Source: Panopea generosa (lineage: Eukaryota > Mollusca > Bivalvia > Adapedonta > Hiatellidae). From it: 64,000 nucleotides of DNA. A model generated the notes under the pieces. It was given only the letters and a program-made list of their open reading frames with translations, was not told where the DNA came from and ran no database searches. The DNA lies in the NCBI GenBank assembly GCA_029582155.1, contig CM055895.1, forward strand, positions 49,225,417-49,289,416. The letters run 5' to 3'. Of this stretch, positions 10,286 through 22,964 are shown one piece after another (positions within the stretch are counted from its first letter, which is position 1; each line of letters opens with the position of its first letter). The translations under genes and the position numbers were made by a program.

Positions 10286-10416
10286 GATATATTATATATA
10301 TCTCTCAGCATTTGCTTAAATTCTGAATAATTTGACATTTTCGTCGTAACTAGCAAATAACAGACTTAATAAAAAAATCAACGTTAAAAAACAGAGGGTC
10401 AGCAATACTATCTTAC

Positions 10417-10775
10417 CTAGCTTTGTGTTGGCTACAAAACAGGGCATTATTTGAGATCGTTGATGAAGAGTTTTTGCCGTAGGCAACTCTGTTAACATGT
10501 CCGCTGTCACTGTTCGGAAGCAAAACATAAACATATTCGCCTAACCCTTTCTGAATTTCTCCAGTAATTTTGTCATAAGTAAGTGGTTCATGGCCAAATC
10601 TGCATAAACAGCGATATTTTAGGGTTGACAACAAAACTTCAAACTCAACCAGTGATTCCATTTCAACCACTTTTGCCAACGCGTTCGGTCGACTGTATAG
10701 TGTCATATTGATACACTGACTCTGATATATTACAAACAGTATGATTGCTATAATTATGATAAATTTTTCCACCAA
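10417..10775 (-). CDS. Unrecognised candidate exon (about 119 codons)
   Basis: An open minus frame that ends at a strong splice donor, AG followed by GTAAGA (intron starts at 10416). It begins after a stop at 10809-10811 with no ATG before a hydrophobic run (FIIIIAIILFVIY) that resembles a signal peptide or membrane segment; the first ATG is about 24 codons further in. Cysteines occur after this run (CLC and FC). It may be an internal exon whose start lies upstream, or a chance open frame. A possible next acceptor is at about 9955 (TTCTGTCAG). No family recognised. Confidence 0.3.
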
Positions 10776-11639
10776 TCGAAGGAAACTTTGATGATTTTTT
10801 TCTGTTTTCTATCAAAAGCGTCATGGACGGCCGTGAAAATATATTTGTGTTTACACACGGAAGTGAGCAATTGTCTTTTATTCTATTTTTTTTTTAAATT
10901 AAACGTTAATGATGATAAATGCTATCAAAAGCAATGAAACTAAACAGGAGAGGGTTCTTATTCTTTTGGAATTAAAAATATCAATAAATAATGTATTTTA
11001 TTGGTTTATTCCGATATATTCCAACGTAGAGATGCTCCGAAATCATTACGTATCATTTGTTTTGTTATGCTAGTTTACTGGATAACTGAGTCCACGGTGA
11101 TAATATTTTGTTATTTGCTCTACTCAAACAAGAATAGACGTATTTTAACAGAATAAATGTAAATACCTTGATACCTCAAATCTGCGCTTAGCCTAGTACT
11201 TTCTGAATCAAATTTGGTTTCGCTATAATATGTGTTTGATTTGAGTCCTGGAAAGTGTATCTGAGTACGAAGTTGAGTTGAGCATGAACACCGTTTTGTA
11301 TCCTCGGGTCCAGATTATTATTTCGTTTAGTCCCAATCAGCAATAATTAGAAATTAAAATATGAAAGGGAGTAAATTGGCATTTCTCTCTTAATATGGTG
11401 TCAGAAATAAAATATTACAAACACAAAGATATACATAAAACTTTCATATTTATAAATGCAAGGCATATAATTATATATTGTCGCTTTATGATCTATTCAG
11501 AAGCTAAACAATTCTTTTTGTTTACTTTTCCATTTTTAGCGACTGCTTTCTGTATTTCGATCAAACGTCGTAAACCGCGACGGTGTAAATAACTGTGTAC
11601 AAATGCATAGTTGTTGAAAGATCACACTAATGCCAGAAT

Positions 11640-11755
11640 ACTCCATCTGTCTGAAGTATTGTCTAACAGAAATAATACAAAAAAAAATATGTGACAGAAA
11701 TAATACACCAAAAAATATCGTCTGACAGAAAAAAAACACTAAGAATAATACACAG
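11640..11755. repeat. Short degenerate repeats with GACAGAAATAATAC
   Basis: Three to four near copies of GACAGAAATAATAC separated by A-runs. No further function visible. Confidence 0.4.
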
Positions 11756-11775
11756 AAGGTTGCCAGAAAGTGATT

Positions 11776-11828
11776 TTACACCATGATATTACTGATATTA
11801 CACCATGATATTACTGATATTACGCCAT
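11776..11828 (-). repeat. 22-bp unit, inverted partner of 9594-9631
   Basis: About 2.4 copies of TTACACCATGATATTACTGA-type units, the reverse complement of the unit at 9594-9631. Confidence 0.6.
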
Positions 11829-11929
11829 GCAAATATGCATTTTCCGTTAATGGTTAAGAGTGAAAAATTATATAAAAGCTCCCTCATAAAATGTGTAGTA
11901 TTACTACAATACTCAGTTCTATATCATCA

Positions 11930-12200
11930 TTAAAAACCTCAGATATTCTATGAAAATGTAACCATTTATAAGAAACTGCTTGTCAACAAGTATGCTTTAA
12001 TTCGTCTAGACATCTATATTGCTCTTGGCACGAAACCTGCACTTTACATATAGAACGTCACCTCGTAGATACTCGCTTGTGTACAATTTGTCGACATCTG
12101 ATAAGATTTGCCATTACGCTGGCAAATAATAGTATAGGTCTAACAAGTATTGGAATTAGACAAATTAATATCAGAGGCAGAAATTTCGTCTCCTAAATTT
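11930..12200. repeat. Dispersed repeat shared with 53400-53745
   Basis: Blocks TTCGTCTAGACATCTATATT, GCCATTACGCTGGCAAATAA and TAGGTCTAACAAGTATTGGA match in order TTCGTCTAGATACCTGGATT, TCCGATTACGCTGATAAATA and TAGGACTAACTAGCGTTTGT at 53.5-53.7 kb. Similarity extends over about 250 bases. In both copies one plus frame gives a CxxC-like block followed by HLI..IT, but neither is intact. Identity unknown. Confidence 0.5.
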
Positions 12201-12204
12201 TCGA

Positions 12205-12440
12205 AGACGTTGAGGATTTTATGTTTTATTATGGGATTTAACGTCATATCAATACATTACAGGTTATATATGGCATATCCAGTTTTATTGGTGGAAGAAG
12301 ACCTTAGAATGAATCTGAGTAGAGCCTTTGGAAAGTAGCTGACAAACTTTCTCACATAAAAATCTTGGAGCGGGCGCGATTCGAACCTACAACCTTAACG
12401 GTGAGGGGTAAGTGATCTTCAGACCTCCAGGCCATGTAGG
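12205..12440 (-). repeat. tRNA-derived SINE, family D (reverse)
   Basis: On minus: a tRNA-like head with a B-box-like GTAGGTTCGAATCGCGCC, then TGTGAGAAAGTTTGTC, TTCATTCTAAGGTCTTCTTC and AACTGGATATGCCATATATA. Matches 280-500. The intact B box makes the tRNA origin clear. Confidence 0.7.
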
Positions 12441-13764
12441 ACCAATCAAGAGTTTGGTATTTAGAACAAATATATCACTGAATGTAGGTTAATGACATGT
12501 GCAATTGAGCTTTGCATACCTCACAGTAATGTACTGTTTTTCTTACAAAATCATGAACAATGAATGTAGTAAGATGGATACTGGCTGTTTAAAGGCGGTG
12601 ACACATACCATTTACATTTGTACTGAATGTGTTTATTCAATCTATCATGCAACTTTTAACTTTACTAACATAATACAGCTGACTGCTACTAGCATAATAC
12701 TTATCAAGCAGTATTAATCCGGCGTTTCGTTAACCTTTCAGTATATCTTAGCCATGATAACAATTAGTTACTGTTCATTAAAGATTCTTTGTATCAGTAC
12801 ATTTCCATTATGGAGCGATTTCCAATTTAGCATCAAGATGTTTTTCTAAAATGTTAATCTCAACAAATCTTAGACCTCAATATCTGATTGCAAAAAAATA
12901 CTTTCAAAGTTAAGAGAATCTTACATTGGTAGAAATCTGCGTTTGAGGATAATGGTACAGTTAAGTATTCCACATGAACAGAAATATCGTATTTACTATT
13001 CTTAAAGCTGACATTACTGGATTATTCGATTGTTTTGACTGACACTGGAACAGCATGTAGCGACGACATTATTAACATGAGTGTGACAACAAGTGAAACC
13101 ATTCGCGTCTTATTATATCCCGACAAAGCACAGTGATTAAATAATGGAAATTTTGACATAAAAACCCGGGACTTCTGACATAGACTGACTTTATTTTAGA
13201 CAATCCTGGAAAATAATAGGTCGTAGCCTGCGTGTTATAAAAATGATAAGTGATACATTTCCGAGTGATTACTTTATTGTGTGTTTTACGTCATACGACA
13301 ACACGTAGTAGCATCCGTTTTTCACTGTGGGAAGAGGACACGTGTTGTGTTTTAATGATAGATTTGTTTTGAGCAAAGGCATATCAATTGCGATAGTTTT
13401 AATCTTAATAACGAAGTATTTTAAAATTTGATAGCTTTATATTCTTGCGTTATTTAAGTTTGATTGATGTTTAAAGATTTAACATCAAATGGTTAAGAAA
13501 ATGTCTTTATGTAGAGAATACCAATCATTTCTGGAATATTGTATTATAAATAGATTGCATCTATACTTGCATAGTGAATAAAAAGTATTATGACATTTAA
13601 TTTAGTTATGTAGGAAATATACTTGTCATATTCTTGCATACCGGATAAGATTACTTGTTGTTTTATTCCGTATTCAAATCAAGATAAGCTAATGTAATTT
13701 ATTATGTATGAAGTAATAAAAAACATATTGTTGAAAAATAGTTTAGTAGTATAAAAGAAAATTA
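12441..13764. other. No gene recognised
   Basis: AT-rich sequence with no coding, repeat or RNA signature that I can identify. Confidence 0.5.
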
Positions 13765-14255
13765 TGGATAATGGGAACCTCTGCAAACCTCGATTCCGAT
13801 ATACAATTAAACCATAGGAACCTCCACAGAACCGCACTTCCGATCAATAATTAAACCATAGGAATCTCTGCAAAATCTCAATTCTGATAAATCATTAAAC
13901 CATAGGAAACTCTACATAATCCAAATTCCGATCAACAATTAAACCATAAGAACCTCTTCGGGATCCCAATTATGATAAACAATTAAACCATATGAACCTC
14001 TGCGGAATCCCAGTTCTGATAAACAATTAAACCATATGTAACTCTGCGGGATCTCAGTTCTGATAAACAATTAAACCATAGGAACCTCTGCAAAATCCCA
14101 ATTCTGATAAACATCTAAACCATAGGAACCTCTGCAAAATTCCAATTCTGATAAACAATTAAACCATAGGAACATCTGCAGAATCCCAGTTCTGATAAAC
14201 AATTAAACCACAGGAACAACTGCAGAACCACATTTCGATGAACAATGAAACCATC
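13765..14255 (+). repeat. 44-bp minisatellite, about 11 copies
   Basis: AAACCATAGGAACCTCTGCA followed by CAATTCTGATAAACAATT recurs with 44-base spacing (for example AAACCATA at 13809, 13853 and 13897). Copies differ by scattered substitutions. Confidence 0.9.
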
Positions 14256-14391
14256 GGCTGGAACTTCTTAAATTATACGACAGTCTATGTTAAACAGTGT
14301 GTTAAAAGCTAAAAGCATAGTTTCAGAATATCCATATGAATTAAGATAGAAATATACTTAGATAGTATTGCAGTAAAAAATGTCAACAAAT

Positions 14392-14487
14392 TGGCAACCA
14401 TGTACAGTTTGATCTGCCCTCTCGACAACCATGTACAGTTTGATCTGCCCTCTCGACAACCATGTGCAGCTTGATCTGCCGTCTCCA
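14392..14487 (+). repeat. 31-bp tandem repeat, 3 copies
   Basis: CAACCATGTACAGTTTGATC then TGCCCTCTCGA, three times; the first two copies are identical and the third has about four changes. Confidence 0.9.
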
Positions 14488-14985
14488 CTATGTTAACTTG
14501 TATCTATAGTTTACAAATGTTTCTTTCTATTTATTGATATAATCTTAAATCAAATTAAAATAAATTAAATAACAACGGCAAATCGTCCGTCAATATATAT
14601 TAGTTAGAATAATTTCATAGAAATAATTGTTTTGTATCTAATTTGATACAATGCCATTTCCAATCTGAAACATAATAACACATAGCCACGTTATGTTATG
14701 TAATTATGATCGGTTAAAGCTAAAAAGTAAAAGTAAAACATCAATCCTAATATAATATATCAATTCCTATAGCGTCCCTACATTGTCACATTGCAGCAAT
14801 ATATATGTAATTATCAGTAATGCTATAAACGCTATCTATTTCATTCAAGATTAATTATTGTGGAAGAAGCAAAACAATTTTTGTTAGTCATATATGGATA
14901 AAAATCGTTGTACTGTCCAAATAATTGCAGGTATAGCTAAAAAGAAACCTTTCGTTTTATCACGGATATGAAGATAACTGTACCA

Positions 14986-15182
14986 AGCGGGCGATAGTGT
15001 AGTGGATAGAGTGTTGGTCGCTCATACACGCACCAGAAGGTCCGAGTTCGATCCCATGGTCTATTAGATACCTCTCAAATACACAACAATCACTATTGGT
15101 TCTGTGCAGACAGCGGACTCCAGAGTGGTCCATATTAAACTTTGAGCTGTATTCGTAGTCGAGCTAAATAAATGAGAATAAA
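14986..15182 (+). repeat. tRNA-derived SINE, family A, best-preserved head
   Basis: A box TAGTGTAGTGGATAGAG and B box GGTCCGAGTTCGATCCC at tRNA-like spacing, followed by the family body (CACTATTGGTTCTGTGCAGA, AGCGGACTCCAGAGTGG) and a 3' end with TAGTCGAGCTAAATAAATGA. The two RNA polymerase III boxes mark the class. Related copies: 9378-9535, 16528-16712, 29960-30180, 58497-58760, 60505-60690. Confidence 0.8.
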
Positions 15183-16525
15183 CTAACTGTTATTTGTCCA
15201 CGAATATAACTGTTCTCAAAGTTTATTAAATAAAGAATTATTTGGTACCATTCTGTTTCATTTACGATGAACTATGAAGGCTTCAAGATTACTTTTATAT
15301 GATTACGAAAAGACAATTTCATACAAGTTTTGATAAATTACTTCGCATAGTGGCGCCAAATCAGAGCAGACACGGAGCACACAGATTGATGCGTGCATCC
15401 ATACCTCCGTCGTTGTGCGTTATATGTTTGTTCGCACTGTGTTTTAGTTTTAATGCAAGAAAGTGGTTAAATACCTGTTATATATGCGGAATTGGTCGGT
15501 CGTTATAAGACGTCACTTGTGGTTTCCATTACACCATCATCCACATATTTCGCCATGGCAACGAAATATGTTTTTAAAACACATCATATTATGTTTCATA
15601 CATTTATCTGTTTGTCCCCCCAAAAAAGCTCTTTCACATTAAAAGACCGATATATTCTTTAATGGTGTATTACTATACGTACTATACTCCAGCTGTCATT
15701 TGTTAGTCGGGTTTATTGCAAAAACATAGCCCTGCTTATGTATGCTGTCTTCATTACCGCTAAAGTAATCATACACGACAGGAGATTACTTTTTATTCGT
15801 TGATTTATTCTTATATTTTATATATGCAACAAATATAACAACAAATATACATTATGAACATTGAAGTATTTAATTTATAAAACATGTTGCATACAATAAA
15901 ATAAACGCTGCAATAACATCCTTTATTAGAACTGCTGTTCATATTTGTCGTTATAGAAATAATCATGAAACTTATTTTTATAAATTTATTCAATAGTTCC
16001 TAGTAAATCTTCGGCTTCACATAGTAACTACTAAAAGATTAAGTTAAAATGTCAGGATATTGAGATATATACTCAAGACAGGCCATGTATTGTTCGATCT
16101 GCTTCCTAACATAGGTTGTCGTGTAGGGATGACAGTGATCTCAAATGCCACAGTGTTACACAACATTATCTCAAGTCAACTGAAACTGAATTTATCATCG
16201 ACGACAAAACATATGACAATGTCTGAGAAATTATTCTCAAGAATTAATAGTTTTGTATGTAATTTGAGAAATTGTCAACTCCAATCTTAAATGTTATATC
16301 ACATATTTGCAATCTATTGGGTAATTAATAGTTACATTTCAGCATTAACGACATCAATAATATCATACTGTAATATATCAGATTATTACGCTGGTACAAG
16401 GCACGGTCTATAAAAAGTTGTAATGTTATCAATGTCATCTATTTGATCCAATATTAATTATCAGGTTAGACTGAAGTAATTGCTAACCTCATTGATTAGT
16501 GTTTCATATGTGTGTCTAACTTTTA
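15183..16525. other. No gene recognised
   Basis: AT-rich sequence; several 60-76 codon open frames have no domain, splice or start-site support. Confidence 0.5.
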
Positions 16526-16527
16526 AA

Positions 16528-16712
16528 TAACATCAGCAGCAGCGGATATGGCGACTGCTGCTAATGCTAGTGGTTGTGAATTCGATCTCCAGACCCGATA
16601 ACGATAAAAAGAACACTAAGTATTGGTTCTATCCAGGGAGCGGACCCGAGACCTGCTCGTATAAGCTTAAAGCTTTCTTCGCAATCAAGCTAAAATAAGT
16701 TAGTATCAACTT
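16528..16712 (+). repeat. tRNA-derived SINE, family A
   Basis: GCGGATATGGCGACTGCTGC head, TTGTGAATTCGATCTCCAGA (B-box-like), AGTATTGGTTCTATCCAGGG, AGCGGACCCGAGA, and the tail AAAGCTTTCTTCGCAATCAA followed by GCTAAAATAAG. Confidence 0.7.
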
Positions 16713-19505
16713 GATATTATCATTAAAAAACAAGAATATCCGTAATATTTTGTGGTCAACCAGTATATAATATCAATTAAGTGTTTAACATATATTTAAC
16801 ACTGCCCGGATTATTCAAAACATATTGTCATCAACATTTTGCTGATTTTTTAAATATACATTTTTGCCACCATTTACACCATTCAATGAACATGTAAACA
16901 AAATCAGATGATGTTATACTGGACACAAATTTCTGTAAAACATGCTTGGATTCCAATTTGTCTTCAAATCGACTTCCTATTTGCTCTTTTTGAATGACCG
17001 ATTCCCGGCCATCTCAAAAACCAATAATTTTGTGACATTTAAACACTAGAGACCTTGAAACATTAGATTCACCGTGTATATTTTTGTTTCTCTTTTTGAA
17101 CCGGTGTATTACCTAACATTAAGCAGAACTTTACAGAACTGAAGTATTTCGCGTACTAATCCATTTTCAAGTGCCCCGACGTCATTTTGTTTCAAACAAA
17201 ATGGAATACCGTAACATCAGAATATTGACGTCATTTTGAGATGTGCATAATTGGTGCCATTTTTTTTAAGGATGTAAACAAGAATACAATACAGTACACA
17301 TTAATATTTTTTATTTGAAAATAAAAAGCATTTTGGCAAAGCTACGCTTGTTTGAATAGTAGTAGCGTTAAGAAAAAGCAAAAACTGCCCTAACTACGTA
17401 AATCGACGTTTCCATAGTAACTATAGAATATCAACTAATGATGAAAAATTATCATTTTTTTACAAAGTTACTGCAAATATATTGCGGCACATGCTCCCTG
17501 AGAATTATAAGAATACAATGATAAAAAAAAAAGTTATGGCAAAAGTCTACAAACTTTCTTATCCCCTCTCGTATATGCAATTGTAGATAAAACGAGAGGC
17601 GAGAAAACATTCATGGTGACAAACGACGGTATTGCGGTATAAATAGCAAGCTTAAAATTACAAACTAAAATAGATGTCTATTAAAGCTCTCCTGACGACA
17701 TTACGTCTAATAAATGTGTAAATGAAACCACGAACAGACGAAAACTACTTGTTAATATTTCTAAATTTATATATGAACCATTTAAGGTTCGTAACCATCT
17801 GATTAATACCTAATTTCATATTTCTTTCTTTTCTTAAAAAACGTAGAAAAGAGTGAGTATATGCGTGCGCGGCAGTGTGCAGTTTTGTGAGTTACATTTT
17901 TTACTGTTTCTTATCTATGTTATATATTAATATACTATGATACTTAAATAATTCAAAATGTATTGATTGTAATATGTTATTGTCATGTCTTTGCCAAATT
18001 ATTTGAAAATATTGTAAATGGCCAAAGGCAAATGTTTGCTGATAGTTTCCCAATACAATTGAATTGAATTAAATTGAATTGAAAAGATGTTATAGATACA
18101 CCCCAGCCAAGAAATAAATTCAATACATATGTAATCTATTCAAAATTGACGTAAAGCAAAACACAGCATTGATATTTTAACCATAAGTGTCCGTCATGAC
18201 GAGGTATTGCTAAATATAATATTTACACATATATTGGTGCGTTTCTGGGCACATTTGTTATAGGAAATCCCCGACTGAATGGCTGTTAATCCACGTTCTA
18301 TTACATGGTGTGCTATTGATTAAAACACTGTTCTATATACATAACAGTTTAATCTATGGTATGTTGGTAATGCTGCACAAACAGACATCTCTGGCTTCAA
18401 ACATACAGACCTTTATACATATAAAATACATGTTCAATTATCATATTAAAATATTATAGCATCACAAATTATGAATAAGCACGCTTTGTACTCATCAAAT
18501 AGGTGTCCTTATTTAAAGGGAATTTATCAGGATTTTTCAAACTTCAAATAAAATTGGATAAAATATTTTTTTTTCCAATATATCATGGCTATATATGCTC
18601 GCTGACCCCGTATTGCCTAATATTTGCCTAATTTATTTAAACCTGTCAAAATAATACTAGTATATAAAAAAAGGATTACCTAATTTGGGCTACGCGCCTA
18701 GGTTAGACGAAAATGTATTTAAAAGTGCAACATGTTTCATTTTGATTTCAAAATGATCTGTTATACACAGGGGTGAATTCAGGATTTCAGTTTACAAGTT
18801 CATTCAAGAAAGAGTCCAAAATGACGTCAAGCAGAAGTGAGATGCTGTCATTTTTCAGAATGTGAATTTCGTTTCAAGTTTACCACTCCAATTTAAAAAT
18901 CGACTTTGTCACGTTTTGGTTGATTTGCCATACCAAATAATTCGGGTTTGATTTATTAATGATAATGTGATGCTTTTTATCCATCTTAATAATTATTTTG
19001 TTCTTTAAGGCATCTCTAGTGTTTTTTTCTGATACACTACCTTTAAAGAGTATATTGAGTTCTATTGATATAACTAAGCATACATAATCGTTACTGAAAT
19101 ATAGAAGAATTCAATAATAGTCAATGCCTTTTAGTGATACATTAATATTAAGTTAAGTATAAAACATTAAGTATTCAAAATATCATTTGCATAGTGAACA
19201 TCTACAAAATAAATATTTACTTCCTGACACATACATAGTGTATGGTGTACCGTGTCTATATCACATCACATGACTCCTCTCTCAATCAGAGTTCCGCCAT
19301 TATCTCCATCACCAACACATCTTGTCTCCTGAACATATAACTTAAAGGTACTTATTAAGACACGCACCATTAACATTTATATTTATACACTTTCTCTGTA
19401 GATATTATACTTCAGACGGACAAAACAACTATTTATCTATAGCCAGACATAGTAATTCGGACACGTATTATATATTTAGAAGCACATAGCTTTTTTATTG
19501 TTGTA
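16713..19505. other. No gene recognised
   Basis: AT-rich. A small inverted pair CCTCTCGT/ACGAGAGG lies near 17567-17600. GAATTGAATTAAATTGAATT occurs at about 18060. No gene signature. Confidence 0.5.
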
Positions 19506-19509
19506 TTTG

Positions 19510-20065
19510 GACATTTATTACATACACTGTAACACATTTTTATATACACGGTAACATATATATATTATACACAGTTACACATCTATTTTATACACAGTAA
19601 CACATCTATTATATACACTGTAACACATATATTATATACACAGTAACATATATATAATATACATAGTAACACAAATATCATAAACACAGTAACACATCTA
19701 TTATATATACAATAACACAGCTATTATATACACAGTAGCATATACACTATATACACAGTAACACATATATTATATACACATTTATACATGTATTATATAC
19801 ACAGTAACACATATATTATATACACAGTAACACATTTATTATATACACAGTAGCAAATATAATATATACACAGTAATACATATATTATAAACACAGTAAC
19901 ACATATATTATATACACAGTAACACATATTTAACATACACAGTAACATATATATTACAAACACAGTAACACATATATTACACACACAGTTACACATTTAT
20001 TAGATACACAGTAACACAAATATTATATACACAGTTACATATATTATATACACAGTAACACATAG
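19510..20065 (+). repeat. About 23-bp AT-rich minisatellite
   Basis: CACAGTAACACATATATTAT recurs with 21-24 base spacing, about 24 copies, with length jitter. Open frames in it are repeat translations, not genes. Confidence 0.9.
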
Positions 20066-20329
20066 TTTGTCTCTATATCAGCTCTAGATAAAAATTTCAT
20101 TCTTTTTTCAATTATAAACCTATCGTATTAACACTGATTTAGTAAATATATATTTGTACATTTATAATAGCAAAGAAACAAATAACAGTTCGTACCCCCA
20201 ATCCTCAATATTCCTAATATGGATCAGTTACAATCTCACTCAATTATAAAAAAATGACACAGTTCACTGCAGAATGATATAAGAAATATAAACGGGCTAC
20301 TTGAAAAGCACCATCTTAATAGAGTGTGT

Positions 20330-20577
20330 TATGATGGGGAGAGAGTGTGATTGGACATACTCGGAAAGAAGGTTATAATTCCCCAGTAGCAAATTGGCTA
20401 CAGGTCCAATCAATTGGTGATATCTTACATACTTGGAAAGAAGGTTAGAATTCCCCAGTATCCAATTGGCTACAGGTCCTATCAATTGGTGATATCTTAC
20501 ATACTTTGAAAGAAGGTTAGAATTCCCCAGTATCAAATTGGCTACAGGTCCTATCAGTTGGAGATATCTTATTTTAA
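20330..20577. repeat. 72-bp tandem repeat, about 3.3 copies
   Basis: AGAATTCCCCAGTATCCAAT, TGGCTACAGGTCCTATCAAT and GGTGATATCTTACATACTT recur every 72 bases. As 72 is a multiple of 3, the minus strand reads as a 24-residue protein repeat (QLIGPVAN...GNSNLLSKYVR) inside a 123-codon frame (20297-20668). Confidence 0.85.
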
Positions 20578-20914
20578 GTGTTTGTACTGTTATGGTTACT
20601 GAAATGTTTGAATCTTTTTTATTTATTAATTTTAGGACTAGAATCATATATGCACAAACAAAAAACAAGATAAATATTAGATTAACTTTAATCGATCAAA
20701 GTTAACAGCACACATATAAACCTGACCATTATTAATAGTGGAATAATTTTACGGCCGCAACTTTAATCTGTCTCGTCAGGTTACGCTACAAATAATATAT
20801 ATATATGGCACCGGACTGAGACAATAATACTTTCTCAAAAAGAGCCAAGAGGCGACCATGTGTATGCCCATTAAAATATGGCTGACCATAACAATTTTTT
20901 AATTATTCGTCAGC

Positions 20915-21055
20915 AATTGGCAAAATATTAGCAATCAGCAAAATGTCAGCAGTTGACAAGATATCAGCAATCAGCCAAAAAATCAGCAATGGGCAAAAAA
21001 TCAGAAATAGGCAAAATATTAGCAAGAATCGGCAACACGCAAGTGTCAGCAACAA
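20915..21055. repeat. Degenerate 16-20 bp repeats
   Basis: ATCAGCAAT and GGCAAAATATTAGCAA-like phrases recur about eight times with variable spacing. Confidence 0.6.
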
Positions 21056-21155
21056 CCAAATATGTGAGCAAACCTGAGAGCTGCCTGCTTTTGCGAGTGA
21101 GCAAAACTCAGTACTCAAAAAACTGTTTAATTTTGTTCGATTGATCAACTCCTAC

Positions 21156-21265
21156 CTGCAAAAGCGATGCAGTCGAAACTGCAACTCTGTCAGAGGGAGC
21201 AACAACCCGAATATTAGTTGTTAAAAATGAATGATACAATATTTCAGTCACCCAATGATTTCCTA
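21156..21265 (-). CDS. Candidate exon, family not recognised
   Basis: An open minus frame reading GNHWVTEILYHSF... ends at a good donor (CAG then GTAGGA, intron from 21155). A possible acceptor CCTTAG precedes it. Composition looks more protein-like than its surroundings, but I cannot assign a family and the acceptor is weak. It may belong with the candidate exon at 21824-21957, although the phases do not join directly. Confidence 0.3.
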
Positions 21266-21823
21266 CTAAGGACCATAGTTGTGACGAAATTGCAAAGGCC
21301 CACACACGATCGACCCCCGGCTGTTAAAATTTTTCTTCCACCCTAGTTAAAGTTGCGACAGCAAATTATAGCAAAACACACAGGAATGTCCACTGTATAG
21401 TAATACACAGGTAGTAACCATAACACAATCCACACGAGTCCTTCAAACTATACAAATCAAGTCCATTGGTTGTACTGCACAACGCTTCGGTGTACTGCCC
21501 AAAGAATGTATTTCACTTGTAAGCCATATCTACATGTAGTAGATGGATATCCCTTTAGGTAAAGTAAAACACAGTCTATTCGCACATGGAATTCACAGCT
21601 TAGAATTGTTTGTCCTTAACACATAAACTAGTACCTTCTCTAATATAAAACCAGTCCTTCCGTTACTTTGCATTATACATGTACAGTTAACTTACAAATA
21701 TGCACAGCCCAACAGCTACAATTTATCAACTAAATCACCTTACACGCACATATCGGCACAGCCTATTCTACTGTCAAGTTCTTCGACTATGATTTAAATG
21801 TTGTGATCATCCGTATACATTAC

Positions 21824-21957
21824 CTTAGCAAAACGCACAACTGAGTGTTCAGCGAGTACATCCTGCATAAGATTCAAACTTGTAGTCTGACCGAGGGTCC
21901 TTCCATGTACCGGGTAGTGGTAATAGGTGTGCCTGTCGTGCGTGATCTTGGTGAATA
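21824..21957 (-). CDS. Candidate exon, family not recognised
   Basis: 134 bases bounded by an acceptor (TATGTATAATTTCAG) and a donor (AAG then GTAATG). The only open frame reads THDRHTYYHYPVHGRTLGQ, then LNLMQDVLAEHSVVRFAK. The sequence is GC-richer than its surroundings and has both splice sites, so it looks like a real internal exon of a minus-strand gene (enters in phase 1, leaves in phase 0). No family recognised. Neighbouring exons were not found with confidence. Confidence 0.4.
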
Positions 21958-22964
21958 CTGAAATTATACATAAAACTGGCCACAGTATCTCTGTCAACAC
22001 CATAAAATAAGTCTGGTATCCAATCATAACAAAACCAGATTAAATATAAAAAGTAAAGTTAAAGATGACTTGAGAAATACTATTTATTAACAAGTATTAT
22101 AGAAATTAATAAGCTTGAATTAAATAAACACTCAATTAAGGATTAGCATATGATCAAGAATGTTGACCTGACTTGCAATATCAAATACATATAGTGAACA
22201 ATAATATGGGGTGTGGTGGGCGGGTTAAAATTTGCAAGGTTTGCTAAGAACGATTTATGGCGGATGTTCAAGCTGCAGAAAGGCCGAAGCAATCCGCATG
22301 AGTTTACTTAACGACAACATCCCAAACTAACCAAATGAATGTCAACAAATACACGAACATGATCTGCCAAAATAAATGTGATTTATTTTTAATCTAGATG
22401 ATATTATTAGATTTAAAATAATTTTGGAATATTGCTCAACGTGTCCCGTGCCATTAGTAACCAATTTATGCAGAAAGAGAAATGAACAACATTTTATTCA
22501 TTCATTACAGGTTTGCTGATATTGGTATTTGATTGTAATATCACCACGGGAACGATAGCTCAACGAGAGAATTCATCAGTCATAGAGTAAATGCCGCTGA
22601 AATATTGTTGACCATTATCATCTAGTAAAGTTCAATTCTTTATAATTATGTTTGTACTGTTCACAAAAACAGTTTATGTCATATTCAAAAGTTTTATTTT
22701 TATTTTATTTAATCACATTTCTATAAATAAATATTTTTATATAAATCAATTATAAATCATCATAATTATTTCATAATGCATGTTGTTCTATTTCAGGTTT
22801 TATGTATTTAGTAATAGCAAAATATAAAACAGCACACGAAAGAAAACGTATTTCTTATTTTATATAATATATCTAATGTAAATTTCATTACCGAGAACTA
22901 TATTCAAGTTATTTAAAAATAAATGAACAACTGGCTATACCTAAGGTTATTTTCTTAAAAGGCT

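Noticed and set aside
14986..15060. tRNA gene (A and B boxes present); likewise near 12360-12430, 53825-53900 and 58150-58200
   Set aside because: No intact cloverleaf, and each is followed by a shared SINE body; they are SINE heads.
19793..19996. Cysteine-rich 67-codon protein
   Set aside because: A translation of the 23-bp minisatellite.
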